Assembly: GCA_048013815.1 (NCBI GenBank) | Contig: CM106586.1 | Span: 12,214,001 to 12,278,000, forward strand | Length of the DNA: 64,000 bases | Direction of reading: 5' to 3' | Source: Setoptus koraiensis | Taxonomy: Eukaryota > Arthropoda | In this document: positions 23,873-36,072 of the stretch, in pieces | Position numbering within the stretch: position 1 is the stretch's first letter | Layout of the letters: the number at the start of each line of letters is the position of its first letter | Notes under the pieces: generated by a model | Database searches by the model: none | Told to the model about the DNA's origin: nothing | What the model saw: the letters and a program-made list of their open reading frames with translations, nothing else | Translations under genes and position numbers: made by a program

Positions 23873-26800
23873 AGGTGGCGGCGTTGCCGCTCTAGTCTTT
23901 GGGTTGGGTGCAGGACCAGTGAGGTGTGGGGGGTGAATGGGGCAGCTTGCACAGCATGCAGGATCGCGGCGGGGGAGGGGCGGGAGGTTGTGTGTGGAGC
24001 GTGGGTGGTGTGACGAGGGGTGCGGGCGGGGAGGGGCGGTGAGCAGGGGGCGTGGTGACGGGCGCGGGTACACGCACGTGTATACGGGCGGGTGGCAATG
24101 GGGTGATAGCGCAGGCAGTCGTGGGGCTGTGGCGGGTTGATGCTCCTGCGTGTCAGGATGGGTATCAGGGGGTGGGGGAGGGGTTGGGCGTGCGTAGCGG
24201 GTCAGAGCAGGGTCATGAGAGTGGTGGCAGGGGGGGTAGGGGCGGGTGGTAAATGGGCGGGCGTCTGGGTGTGCTGGGCTGGCTGGGGGGGTGGGGGGCC
24301 AGGGAGTGGGCTTGAGGCTGGGGACGGTCTGTCGCCAGTTGTTGGCCTCTGGTTTGCACAGCGGTGTGATCTTGGGGTGCTGGGGAGGGGGCGGTAGAGT
24401 CGTGTTTCCTCGATAGTTAATCTTCGTTTATTAGTGTGTTCTTCTTACTCGAAGTGTCTTTTGTTCTTTATGGTCTTATTGCAAGTCAGTTATTCTTTTT
24501 TGTGTTTATTCCTGATTCGGTGTTGTCCTTTTTCGTGTGTGCTACATGTGTTGCTGGAGTCGATATTTTTTTGAGTCGATCCGACGTGCTATGAGTTTTA
24601 CAGCTTCTTGTAGGCGCGGGTAGGCGGGACGGGGGAACGGATTGCGGGGGGTGGTCGCCCGGGCAAGTTAGGGGGATCACGACCATCGTTGGGGGGGACA
24701 GAGGGGGGTACGCAAGCAGGGGTTAGTTGGGCATGGGGAGTGGGGTGTAAGGTGGGGGGTGCGCGTGTGGGGGGTTGGTGGGAGATGGGGTGTGGGTGCG
24801 GGTGTCGAGGTACAGTGGAGTGCGGTGTGCTTCAGTCTTTTTTGCGATCTAATGTTTTTAACGTGGAGAATCGTGAGGGCTTGTCATGGCCGGTGTTTTT
24901 TGGTGAGTTTTACGTTGTCGTTGCAGTACTTTTTGTGCTTTGCTATCGTCCGCGTTGGGCGCTACGAACAGGGGGTGGGTAGCGTTTGTTTTGTTGTATT
25001 CGAGTTTGTGCGGCTTATTTTTAAATGGGGTACATGTATCCATCGGTTGTTTTCCCCTGCGTTCTTTTTTAACGTGTACTGGCGGATGTTCTCTCCGTTG
25101 TTTCTGTTTTCTTTCTTAGTATTGTTTCATTTCACTTTTGCTTTGCGTTTTTTCTTTTTGTGATTTTTACTACGGCTTAAGTTTTTTTTCTGCGTTGGTG
25201 TTTGTTTTGGTGCGGGGCTGGAGGGTGGGTGGTTTCGGGGGGCGGAGGGATGTGAAGTGCGCGGGAAGGGGGGGAAGGGAGGGTGCCAGTGGTGGGCGCC
25301 GGCTGGAGAGGGGGTGCGGGGGGCATGGTTGCGGATTGTTGTGGGGAGTGGTGCTGGCGCTGCACGGTTGGCGGGCGCGGGTTTAAGATGGTTGGGGTAA
25401 TTTGAGGGGGTAGGCGCCTGACCAGGCGGGGGAGAGAGGGGTCGGGAGCGCGGCTGTGTGGGTGGGTGGGTGTTGTGTGTCGTGGGTTTTGTTGAGTTGG
25501 CAGAGTTGAGTGCGGTCTGCGGAGGGAGCGAGGGGTGCAGGGATGGGGTGGGGCAGGGGAGTGGTTGGATTGCGTTAGTCGTGCAGGCACGGTGGGGTCC
25601 GTTTGTGTTCGTGGGGTCGGTGTTGTAGGGTGGGCTGGGCTGGGGGTTCGGTTGGGTGGGGTGGACTGGTTTTGTTGATAGGTGCGTGTGTCTAGCTCGG
25701 ACGTCCCTCGTCCGGGTGGGGGCGCGAGGGGAGGGTGAGTCCCCGGATGGCAGTAGTGGGGGGAGTTGGGGGGCGGGTGGGAATGTGGACGGGAGGGTCG
25801 GGGTTGTGTTGGGGCGGGGGGTGTTGGTGGGGTGCTATTTCGTTCTTCATTTTAAGTTTAAGCCCCGTTTTGAGTTGTAGTCGTCATGGCCTCCTTCGTT
25901 TTTGTCGTGAATGTTTATACACTTTTGACTTTTCGGTTTTGTTCTGCTGTGCGTCGATGTTTTGGTGTGTCTGTCATTCCGCTGATGCGGGGGTGACGTG
26001 GTGTGCAGAGAGGTGGGCTTATTTTGTGTGCTGTCTGTGACTTGAACTTGGCTGATTCTCGTCGTGGAGGGAGGGTGGTAGGTGGCACGGTGCGCAGGGG
26101 CCCAGGGGGTCTGCCAGGTGAGTGGTGGGGTGCGGGTTGGATCCGTGGGTAACCCTGGTTGGGCGACAATTACTGTGGTGGGGGGAGGCCGGAGGGTGCG
26201 TCGGAGGGGACGGGAATGGTGGCGGGCTGGTGGGGGGTGGGGGGGGGTAGGTGGGGTTCGTTGAGGCCGGGCGGGGGTGAGTAGTATGGGGGTGGGGTGG
26301 GTAAGGGGTTGTGGGGTAGGGGTGGGGGGTCGGGGAGTTGGGGGTGGGGGCGGGGGTGAGGGGAGGTTGGGACGGATGGCAGAGATGGAGGTATGATGGC
26401 GGGTATTGTGAGTGGACAAGGGCAGCCACAAGGGTAGGGGCGGGGGCACAATTGGGGGGAGTGGGTCAGGGGTAGGTGAGGGGGGGTAGTTGGTGGAGGC
26501 GCAGGGGATGAGTGGGGGGGGGAATGCGGGGGGGTCGGGAGGGAGAGTGGGGTGTGGGGAGATTAGGTGGGGGTCGGTGACTCTGGCTTCGATGGGACGT
26601 CCTAGTTGTGAGCATTGGCCGTCTAGTTCGTGGGGGAGGCTGTGTGGGCGTCCTCTGGGGGGCGGGGGCACATTGACTTCTTTGGGTTCGGGTCGTGGAG
26701 CTCTGGCACGGGTGACGATTCTTCGGTGGGGCTTTGGGGTTGCGTGTTTTTTTCGCCTGGGGGGCGAGTTGTGAGGCTTTTTTTGGTTGGTGTTTGGTCC

Positions 26801-29340
26801 GTCGCTATTTGTGCATCCGGCTGGCCGGTTCGTGTTCGGGTGTTTCGGTACTATAAAGCGTGTCCTGTTTGTTATTGTGTTGCACTTTCATTCGTGGTGT
26901 ACTTTAGGCTTTTGATAGTTCTGTTCTCGAAGGTGTTGAAGCAGGGTGCGGGCAATTCGTTCTTGATCCGTTTTTTGTTTTATCTTTATTACCCCTTTGT
27001 AGATAATATAAGGAGGGTGAGGGTGGAGCGTGAGGGGTGCGTCTCGATTTGGCACGGGGGAGGGAGATCGGAGCATTAATGTGTGCACACGGGATGGGCC
27101 GCGGTTCGCATGTACAGGGGGGGTTTCGATTGGCCAGCTGATCCTTATGCTGTTTTTTAGGGCTCGGGGGTCGGTTTGGAAGGTTCCTCTGCGTCTACAT
27201 TCCTTGGAGTTGGGTTTTAATCATGTATTTGGATACCCTAACGATAGCTTACCCTTTGGGGGTGCGATTTGGTTTAGTATTTATCTGTATTTTATGGTTG
27301 TCGGATCGTTCAGCGGGCTGAGTAGGCGGGCGAGGGATGGGGTGGGACATGGGTAGGGGAAGGTAGGAGGGAGGGTGGTTGGGGTGTGGTGGTGGGTGTC
27401 GGTATGACCACTGTGGGACGGGGGGTCGCAGGGCGGGGCAAGTGGGTGTTTAAGTGGGGGGGGGGGATGTATTGGGTGGGTTCAGGCGGGGTGGGCTTTG
27501 TCCGTCTCTCGTTGGGCAAGGGAGCTGCTTTGTTGTTTGATTAAGGCTTTTGGGATTGATCGGTGTGCTAAATATTCCCGTAACGTATGCTACGATTTAA
27601 TGTTAGTTAATGGTTGTTTTCGTGGTGGGGAGCCGGGGGGTTGGTCGATGGGGTGCGAGTTGTGATTCTGGCGTTTCATCGGGTGTATTGGGATGGTGTG
27701 TCTTGAATTTCACGTTATGTTGGTGCGTAAGCGAATGGGCCGTTGTGTGGACGTAGTTATTAGTTGGGCTGGTTTGCGGCGGTTTTTTGGTTTGTTTCTT
27801 TTTGTCTATTCTTAGAGATTGATTCTTTGTAATCTTTTACTTTTGTTTGTTGTCTATATTTTATTTTTTGGGCTGGTGTTTCGTGGGTGCGTAGTGTGAG
27901 GGCGAGGGCTGGGGCGGGGGCTGATGCTTAGCGCTGTTCCTAAGCGATTGGTCCGTTGTACGAATGTGTGGCGACCTCGGTGATTGGTAGGCGGTAAGCA
28001 CGGATCGCTGTGAGTGGGTAGAGGGGAGGGGGATAATTGGAGGGGCACGACGGAAGCGGTGCGTCTGTTGTGCGTGGATGGTCACGCCTGGGTTTATTGG
28101 TCCTGTCACGGGCAGGTCACGGGTGGGAGGGGTGGGGTGGGGACAAGGAGGAGGCGACGGATTGGGGGTGATGGTTAGGACCAAAGCGTAGTGGGAGCGC
28201 GGCGTAGTGAGGTCTGGGCGGGGTGGCTTGGGGCGCGATGGATGGGTGCGGGTGGTGGAGGGCCAGGCTGTCTTCGGGGGGGGAAGAAAAGGGGGCTGGA
28301 TGGGGGCTGGGGGGGGGATCGGGGGGAAGGGTGGTGGATGTGCGGGAGTTGGGCGGGGTGAGGTGTAGTCACGTGGCAGGCGGTGGGGGGTTTGTCGTGC
28401 AGGGCAAGTATGTGAGAAGTGGGTGTGCGGGCACAGGGGGGGGGGAGGTGGGGGGGGTTGCAGTGGGGTTATGCGTGGTGAGTGGGGGGGGGGAGGGTTG
28501 TGGAGGGTTTAGGAGGTGGGGTGGGTGTCGGGCGTGGTGGGGTTTACGTTTACGTGGTAGGGTGTCTGTCGGGCGTCTGCCGACGTTTGCGCGTGGTTTC
28601 GTAGGCTTGGTCTGTGTGCATGGGGGGTTTTGCGGGGGGGGGTCAGTTGATGGAGGAAGGGGTTTAGTGTGTGGGAACGGGGCACAAGGATTGGGTGGGG
28701 GGATGGGTGTGTGCATCGTCGGGGGGGGAGTGGGTGGGTGAGTGCGTCAGTTAGTCAGGTGGAGGGGGATGGATGGGTGGGTGTCGCGGTTCTGGTTTTG
28801 AGTACCCGGAGGGAAGGGGCGGCTGAATTGCCCGCTTAGTAGCGGCGTGTATACGGGGGGTCGGGTGCTGGGGGGTCGATAGTGTGGGTTGTGTGCTTTA
28901 TGTTATCTTGCGGTTTATAGATGTGTCGTGGATTTTTTTGTCGTTTTTCGTCCACGTGTGGCCTTATTTTGGAATATCGATCTTGAGCTGAGTGCTTCGG
29001 TTGTGGAGTGGTGTGCCGTTTTGGCGGTTAGGTCGGTCATATGTGGCCGGTCGATTTTATTTTGTTGGTCCCTTCGAGGTTATTGGTGGTGTATGAGGGT
29101 GTGTGAGCACGGAGTGGTTTGCCACTTTGTATGTCGTAGGGGTTTGAGTAGACGTAGTGGCGCGCAGCCGAGTGAGGGGGGGAGTCTCGGGGGGGCCTGG
29201 TGGAGTGGAGTGGTGAGAGGCACGGGAGATGCGCCGGGATGTTTCCGTGTTTTTTTTCGCTCTTTTTTTTTTCTTTTTCTTTTTTTTCATTCTTTTAGCG
29301 GCTCTTCCTTTGGTTCTTTGTATTTATATTTGTTTACTTT
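23873..29340. other. G+T-skewed block after the gap, probable contig-end artefact
   Basis: About 5.4 kb unlike anything else in the window. The plus strand is strongly enriched in G and T and poor in A and C throughout, in alternating subblocks: very G-rich (for example 26200-26560, where many lines are over half G) and T-rich (for example 24400-24600, 24830-25200, 27540-27880). It starts at the last N and ends sharply at about 29230-29350, where normal AT-rich sequence returns. No repeat unit, gene or domain is seen. The long minus-strand Pro/His/Thr-rich frames exist only because that strand has few T and so few stop codons. Low-quality read sequence at a contig tip is the simplest explanation; a real strand-skewed satellite-like block is the alternative. 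Confidence 0.7.
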
Positions 29341-29922
29341 CTTCGAAGTTGTTCCGATTGATGGATTTGGAAAGAGAGCGATACTCGGGAAGAATATCTT
29401 ATCTGATAAACGACACAAGTTTGGAGGACGTCTTTCTCACATTCGCCCGGTTTTTCGAGCACAATGGCGTAACAAATGACACGGTAATACCAATCGCACC
29501 ATGACACTATATTCACACCACGAATCCTCATGTATAACAAATGAAAGCTCACGTAGATTCCTTACTTAAATTTATTGTTAACAGTTACATCTGCTTTATT
29601 CACTGATTGTTTGTGTTGTGGTAATATGTATCTCCCACAAGGAAATAATTTTCAAATTACCAATATAATCCAGTTAGAAACATTAAGAAAATTAAATATA
29701 GTAACAATATAAATATAAAACGGCACTATCGATCAAGATGGCGATACAAATATTAGTTACATTGATAGTATGGAGGGTAGTTTGTCAAAAATATATCTGT
29801 CAATATCTATCACTATTCTCTAATTTATTGTATTCTGCATCAGGCAGAATCTGTTGAACCTGATGGTCTTCAATCTCATCCATTTTTCACATTCTATTCA
29901 ATTGATTGTCTCCATAGTGTAG
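29341..29922. other. Short spacer after the skewed block
   Basis: Normal AT-rich sequence returns here. A frame to 29504 that enters from the skewed block ends in ordinary-looking peptide (ERERYSGRISYLIND), but no family is recognised and no start is evident. The missing second half of receptor exon 1 is not found here. Confidence 0.45.
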
Positions 29923-30090
29923 TTCGTAGCAATATATCATGCTCTACAGAATTTGATTATAGTTCATTCTTTTATGAGCAATTCGAACATGCAACGATTG
30001 TTGAATATATCGGAAGATTAACATTACATCAGTAATGCTATAATTTGTATCACACCCGGTATAATACTACTGACACAATTAGTATTGTAA
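29923..30090 (+). pseudogene. Decayed 3' end of a gustatory-receptor-like gene
   Basis: After a preserved acceptor (GTGTAG) comes a copy of the family's second exon, reading FVAIYHALQNLIIVHSF, then MQRLLNISED. It lines up with exon 2 of the gene at 42289. It stops after SED: the part encoding IANMYPVTLGNLPM and the whole following intron are missing. Instead it continues within about 15 bases into a copy of the last exon that ends GIILLTQLVL and a stop. The missing segment should make it non-functional. It may be the 3' end of receptor gene 1 or of a lost extra copy; the gap prevents a decision. Confidence 0.7.
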
Positions 30091-30721
30091 AATCCTTTGA
30101 AAATATAGGCCGAGTCGCGCATTGCATTTCACTTCCGTTTACCTAACACAGAACCACAACTTTCATTGAAGCGCACAGAACAATTGTATCTCGATGTCAA
30201 GCTTCTTATGTAATGTATCATGACCAGACACATTAATCTTTCTCTCTGATACACTCTTTGTCTTTATTGACAATAGACTCATTCAAGCGATCGGCTGATT
30301 TAATGTGATCAAAATTCATCTTGTAGAGAAAAAAATTTCTGCTCGATCGATAGACTCACGCATGACGAAGCAGAGAAAAAAAACATATTGATTTGAAACT
30401 GACGTTCATGTTTATTTTTTGAATGTTCACCATGCGGTACAAGTGTACGATGGTTTACTTCGTAGTTGTAGATTCGTGGATTGATTATGCACCGTGGAAA
30501 GTCTCTAGTATAAAAGCAACTGCCACGAAGAATGAGGCACAAAATAATCGAAATACTGTTTCAATTTAATGAGACAACACAAAATGCAAGTTTGGAATTC
30601 TATTTCCTCTAGATGGAATACTCTTTACGGCATGGAGATCATGTACGTAAAGGGTTGATCATCAAAAAAATAATCATCGCCTTATTTCTAGAATTTGTTT
30701 CTAGACCATGGGCTATATCAG
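30091..30721. other. Spacer upstream of receptor gene 2
   Basis: AT-rich DNA with no gene. It should include the promoter of receptor gene 2. A minus-strand frame at 30309-30542 shows no domain. Confidence 0.5.
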
Positions 30722-32882
30722 ATGGATTCAATAAAATTTAGTGTGTTTCAGTTGGTGATAGCCATTTGTGCAGTGATCAACGGCTCAGTGAATCTTTTAT
30801 CCGATAAGGACGAAGCAATATATCAGTCTGACAGACAAAATACGCCAATACCAATCAAGAGAAGACCAATAGAAAGAATTCTAGATCGAATAGTGTTATT
30901 TTTGAAGGTCAGACAACAAGGACCAGTATATTTGATTTGGCTGTTCGTTGATTTCTCCCTTGGATTTTACCTATTATTCAATTCGCTGGTTTACGGTTTC
31001 TGCAATCGAAGTGTAATTTCAAAATTGCACGAACTATCTCTGATAACGGACTTATTCATCCTTTATAAATTCTCGCACATGGCCAACAGAGTCATAGCTC
31101 TACTCTTGATTGAGACTTACTGGATTCGCATAAGAAACCTGAAAATCAATATGAGTAAAAATTATCGATACAGACATTATGATGAAATAATGACATACCT
31201 CAGTCGTCTAAAATTAACTCTCCGAGCTTGGCTTTACATTGTTGGTATAACTAATGCAGTTCGAAGCAAAGATGGATCAAACTGTAAGAATGCTAGACGC
31301 GACATGTGTGAGGTTGTCGCACCCAGTTCCAAATCGTCAGACGGTAGAGCTGATAGCCCATCCGATCATGACATTGAGAGAGTAAAAATCAAGAAGAAAA
31401 GTGAATCTCCTGCTACAAACAGCAGACAATCATATAGCATCTACAACCAAGTCAATCATAGAACTGAGAAACCGGACATAGCTGGTTCATTAGCAAATAA
31501 ATCGTGCGAAACATCTCACAAGAAAGGATTATTTTATTTCGACGATGAATTTCGTGAGATCAATTACCAGCTGCACTTTCCCAAAAAACTTGTAAAAACT
31601 CATCTATTGGATAAGGCTACCTTGAGAATTTCGGTCATCTTGGTTTTTTTATGTGTAACATCCATAGCATTTTGTGCGTTTGGACTGTTCCAAGTTTCAA
31701 TATTAGTAGAGTTCATCAACTGTCACTACTCTCTAAAAGTGTTCGTTGAGCAACGTCTCTTTTTTTATTCACTATTGTTCATCGTCATAACCAACTGTGG
31801 ATTTCAGCTAGCAGACATTGCTAAATTTGTTGTCAATTGTTTTGTCTGTTACTGTAAGATAAAGTACACGATAAAATTCGCATCACAAATCATTAGACTG
31901 TACAAACATCACTATAGGCGGACCAAAATAACAGAGATCGAATTCTCGAGAGATAATAAGGCAGCGTTTCCGCTCGATTCATTACTAACACCGGTGATTG
32001 CTAACGAGAATTCATATTATAACAGAAAGATATGCAAAAAATCGCAAAAAGAGGAATTTAACTGGCACTATCCTGACATAGTGCCAGCTGAAGCTGAGAT
32101 AGATTTGATTTGTAGACTCAACGACATAGATAAACTCATTAGGATGATAATGGCGACACGATCCGATCTGGATGTTTTGAAACAACATTTCACAATCTAT
32201 TTGAATCTAGATCTTTTCTGTAAAATGCCTTGTGTTATGCTGACCATTGCTACAATTATCAAAATGCGAGACCTGGACGAACTGCACATTAAGGCGATAA
32301 CTTTCCTATCAGCATCCTACTGGTTTCCGATTGTATTGACCTGTTTCAGTGCCGGCCTTATCCATAGCAAGGTAAAGACTGTCATGGATGTTGAATATTT
32401 GAAATTTCTTAGCCGGGAATCACGATCCTGAATCCTATGCCTACTATCCATAATATTAGCGTCGTAATATTGCAATCAAGATTGTAATAGAACCAATTGA
32501 TTAATATCTTTCTTTCAACACTGCTTTTATTCTTTTCTTACGCTCGATATGTGTATGTCTAGTTCAAAGAGATCCATCACACCCTAAATGATCTGATCCT
32601 TTATCAAACGCTTGAAGGAGGAAGTATATGGAACGTGAGACGATTGCTGCGAGTTTCGGAAGATTTAGGTGATACCAACAATATTGCCTTTGTCATTGCC
32701 AATATGTATCCAGTGACTCTCGGGAACTTGCCAATGGTGGGTGAATATACACGATTAGCCGATGATTATTTCAAATGGCCACATCATAATTTTTTGTCTG
32801 TTACAATCCTAAATTATACCATATACAGGTATTCGGATTAATCATATCAGGAATAATTCTATTACTGCAATTCGTACTGTGA
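30722..32882 (+). CDS. Gustatory-receptor-like gene 2, three exons
   Basis: A candidate chemosensory membrane receptor of 625 residues. Exons 30722-32371 (550 codons), 32563-32736 (58 codons) and 32829-32882 (17 codons and stop), both introns phase 0. Exon 1 holds six or seven hydrophobic segments, including residues about 5-25, 70-95, 105-130, 305-335, 345-375 and 520-548, with a long hydrophilic loop between about 180 and 300. Exon 2 encodes a soluble stretch ending IANMYPVTLGNLPM. Exon 3 encodes the final helix VFGLIISGIILLLQFVL. A phase-0 intron before a last exon carrying hhhhhQF is the hallmark of arthropod gustatory receptors, where the motif is TYhhhhhQF; here SG replaces TY. The ATG giving MDSIKF is conserved across the array. 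Insect relatives are usually 350-450 residues, so the loops are long. The ligand is unknown. Confidence 0.75.
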
Positions 32883-34059
32883 GTGTTTGTGATTGAATGC
32901 ACTATTCAAACATCTAGCGTGATCATTGATCAAAATCGAAAGGCTACAACATTTTACCGGACACCTACACTTTTTTGGTTTGAATTGGCGGAGGTGACCC
33001 TCGGAACGTGTTCGTTCATCTGACAGTACCGCCAGAACGAATCGAGATTAACAATGAATTTTTGCTGAATGTAGCCAATATATGTGGAGAATTTACAACG
33101 TATATCGTTAGCGTATCAGCACAGAATCAGCTCGTAAGAACAATATTCGAATTAGTGTGGTGGCTTTTAGTCAGAAGAAAGGCCATTAAAGCCACTTTAG
33201 GCGATAGGCCACTCTAGTTCAGACTGAGAGTCACATTTTGACCACTCTGAGCTCGAGTCAGAGGACTTCGGGAGCAAAGGTCGGAAAGCCCGATTCGGGA
33301 AAAAGTCGGACTTCAGAAGCCATGGGTTTGAACCAATAAAGCCGCCATCCCAATTGGAATGACAAAGTGTCCCAGAGGATCAACTGAACAAATTCTCAGA
33401 ATCGGTTCGTTACATTCATATTTTATCTCCCAAGGAAAAATGAGAATAGTAGATGTTGTGAGCTCGATTGGCTCACGTTTTTTAAATGCAAGAAAGAAAA
33501 ACATTAATCATCCGAGCTTAAATATTTTACTATTTTGACAACTTCGTAGAAACTACCAAAACCGATCTTGGTGCGTGGCGTGTCACATTGCGTGACGTGT
33601 CACATTTACTGCACAATTGTTTAGCTAGCAAGGCGATGAAATGTTATTTTAGTTTGGCACGAAGGTAAATAAGTTATTTTAGACGGTTCTCTTCGGATTC
33701 ACGAAGACCCAGCCCATTTTTCGCTAGAAAATACATTCAAACTAATTGATGAATTCTAGTTGCGCCGAATCAGTCTAGCAAAAGAACGTCTCTACACACT
33801 CATTATGTTAGAAATGATATGCAAGCGAAAAGACATAAAATAGATTAATTGAATAGCAAAGTGGCAGACATATTGAGGATCGGTAGATCGATTATTCATT
33901 AGAGAATACGAATGCCACGAAGAGTAAAGTACAAAATGCGTGTTAACGACCCTATTCTTCCTAAACGGATGACCATCGTACAGTTAAAGGATCTATCATC
34001 AGAGAAATAACAATTGCCTTATTTTTAGGATTTACTTGTAGTCCACCGACAGATATCAG
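32883..34059. other. Duplicated spacer between receptor genes 2 and 3
   Basis: Matches the spacer between genes 3 and 4. The similarity covers the 3' flank (a GGCGGAGG motif at about 32987, then GCCAGAACGA at about 33031) and the 5' flank (GTGTCACATT at about 33580, then the region before the next gene). A frame at 33008-33217 lies in the shared part, but the other copy is not open, so it is unlikely to be a gene. This copy lacks the foldback element found at 36699-36964. Confidence 0.6.
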
Positions 34060-36072
34060 ATGGATTCAATAAAATTTACTGTGTTTCAGATCATATTATT
34101 CATTAGTGTAACGATCAACAGCTCAGTGAATCTTCTACCCGATGATGAGGAAGTAGAACATCAGCCTGACACTCAAAATACGCCATTACCAATCAAGAGA
34201 AGACCAATAGATAGAATTTTAGATAGGGTTATGTTATTTTTGAAGGTCAGACGACAAAGGCCAATATATTTGATTTGGCCGTTATTTGATTTCGTCTTTG
34301 GATTCTACCTATTACTCAATTCAGTGGTTTACGGTTTCTGCAACCGAAGTGTGATTTCAAGACTGAAAGAACAATTTCCGATATCAGACATGTTTGTTGT
34401 CTATAGAATATCGCCCCTGATGAACAAGATTTTTACCTTTCTCTTGATTGAGACTTACTTTAGTCGCATAAGATACCTGAGAATGAGTTTGAGTAAAAAT
34501 TATTGTTACAGACATCTTGATAGGATAATGACCTATTTCGCTCGCCTAAAATTGACTCCTCGAGCCTGGCTTTACATTATAGGTCTGACCGATGAAGTTC
34601 AAAGCAAAGATAAATTAAACTGCAGAAATACCGGTGAGCCAATCAAAATCAGACAAATAAGTGAATCTTTCGCTTCAGTCAGCACACAAACATATAATAT
34701 TCATAATCATGGGAATCATGGAATGGTTGGATCGAACATGGCTTGCTCGTTAATAAATAAATCACGCAAAACATCTCATAGAGAAGGACTATTCAATTTT
34801 GATGATAAATATCAAGAGATCAATTACCAGCTGAAAGTTTCCGAAAAACTTTTAAGAGATAGCTGCTTTCACCTGCTGTGTAAGGAAGCATTGAGATTTC
34901 TAGTTTTAGCTTTTCTCGTATGCGTTTTAGCTATAGTGATAGGTGCGATTGGAGAGCTACATTCTTCACTATCAATCGAGTTCATCAACAGCGACTATTC
35001 TGTAACATTGTTCTGTAAGCAACGCCTTGGCTCTTATATATTATTGTCCATCGGCGTATTGAATAATATATGTCATTTGGCGGATATGGGTGTTCTTAAT
35101 GTTGGTTGCATTGTCTGCCACAATAAAATCGTGCATACTGTGAAATATGGCTCACAAGTAACCAAACTGTACAAGCAGCGTCACTATCGGAGCCAAATGA
35201 TAAACTCTGAGAATGTCAATACTGCACTAGCTGAGAGCGAAATAGATTCAGCTTCCATGTGCATCGATAAACTCATCAGAATGATAATGGACATGCGATT
35301 GGAGTTGGATGAATTGAAACGAGATTCTACGGCCTACCTTCATCTGGATCTCATTCTAAAAATGCCAGCCATCATGATGAATATTGCCACGATTATCAAA
35401 ATGCCGGACTTGGACTGGCTGCATATAGAGCTGATACTTCTTTACTCGGGGATTCTCTGGATTCCCATCGCAGTGACCTGTTTCAATGCCGCTCTCATCC
35501 ATAGCAAGGTAACAATTGTGATACATCTTAAACCTTGACGGTTCTTACACTTGGATCTTTATTCAGAATCGTATATTTATAATCAAACGTTAACATAGTA
35601 CTGCCTATCTTTTTATAGTTTGAGTTATAGGCTCGCTCATCGGGATAGTCATCATTTAATCAGTTCTATTTTATCTTTTCTGTGTTCTTTTTGTCCCGCC
35701 ACTACTTTCTTCCTTCGTTTGTTCCCCACGTTATGTGTGTCTAGTTCAAAGAAGTCTGTCACATCCTACAAAATCTACTTCTCTATCAGACGCTCGAGAA
35801 AGGAGGCTGGAACTTGAGACGAATACTGCGCGTCTTGGATGATTTAAGTGATACCAACAATGTTGCCTTCGTCATTGCCAATATATACCCAGTGACTCTG
35901 GGAAACTTGCCAATGGTAGGTGAATATAATTTATGAATATAGATTGATTAGCTTACAATCATTGCAATTGACTACATTATCGTCTTCCTCTATGAACAAT
36001 TATGAATTGCACGTGCAGTTGGTTGGAATAATCATATCAGGAATAATATTATTACTACAATTTGTATTGTGA
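34060..36072 (+). CDS. Gustatory-receptor-like gene 3, three exons
   Basis: A 557-residue member of the array. Exons 34060-35508 (483 codons), 35745-35915 (57 codons) and 36019-36072 (17 codons and stop), introns phase 0. The last helix reads LVGIIISGIILLLQFVL. It is the shortest complete copy among genes 2 to 4. It lacks about 25 residues of the cytosolic loop after the LNCRN block and about 50 residues before the CIDKLIRMIM block that gene 4 has. All hydrophobic segments are kept and there is no frame break, so it looks functional. Its first ~100 codons are almost identical to gene 4 at the DNA level (five differences in about 230 bases at 34120-34350), while other parts are much more diverged. 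This points to local gene conversion. Confidence 0.75.

Noticed and set aside
23873-29290. Long open frames rich in Pro, His, Thr (minus) or Gly, Trp, Val (plus) in the skewed block
   Set aside because: They follow from base composition. The minus strand has few T, so stop codons are rare. No frame has a domain, a stable start or splice pattern.
33008-33217. Frame of 69 codons in the spacer after receptor gene 2
   Set aside because: It lies in duplicated spacer whose counterpart after gene 3 is not open, so it is not under coding constraint.
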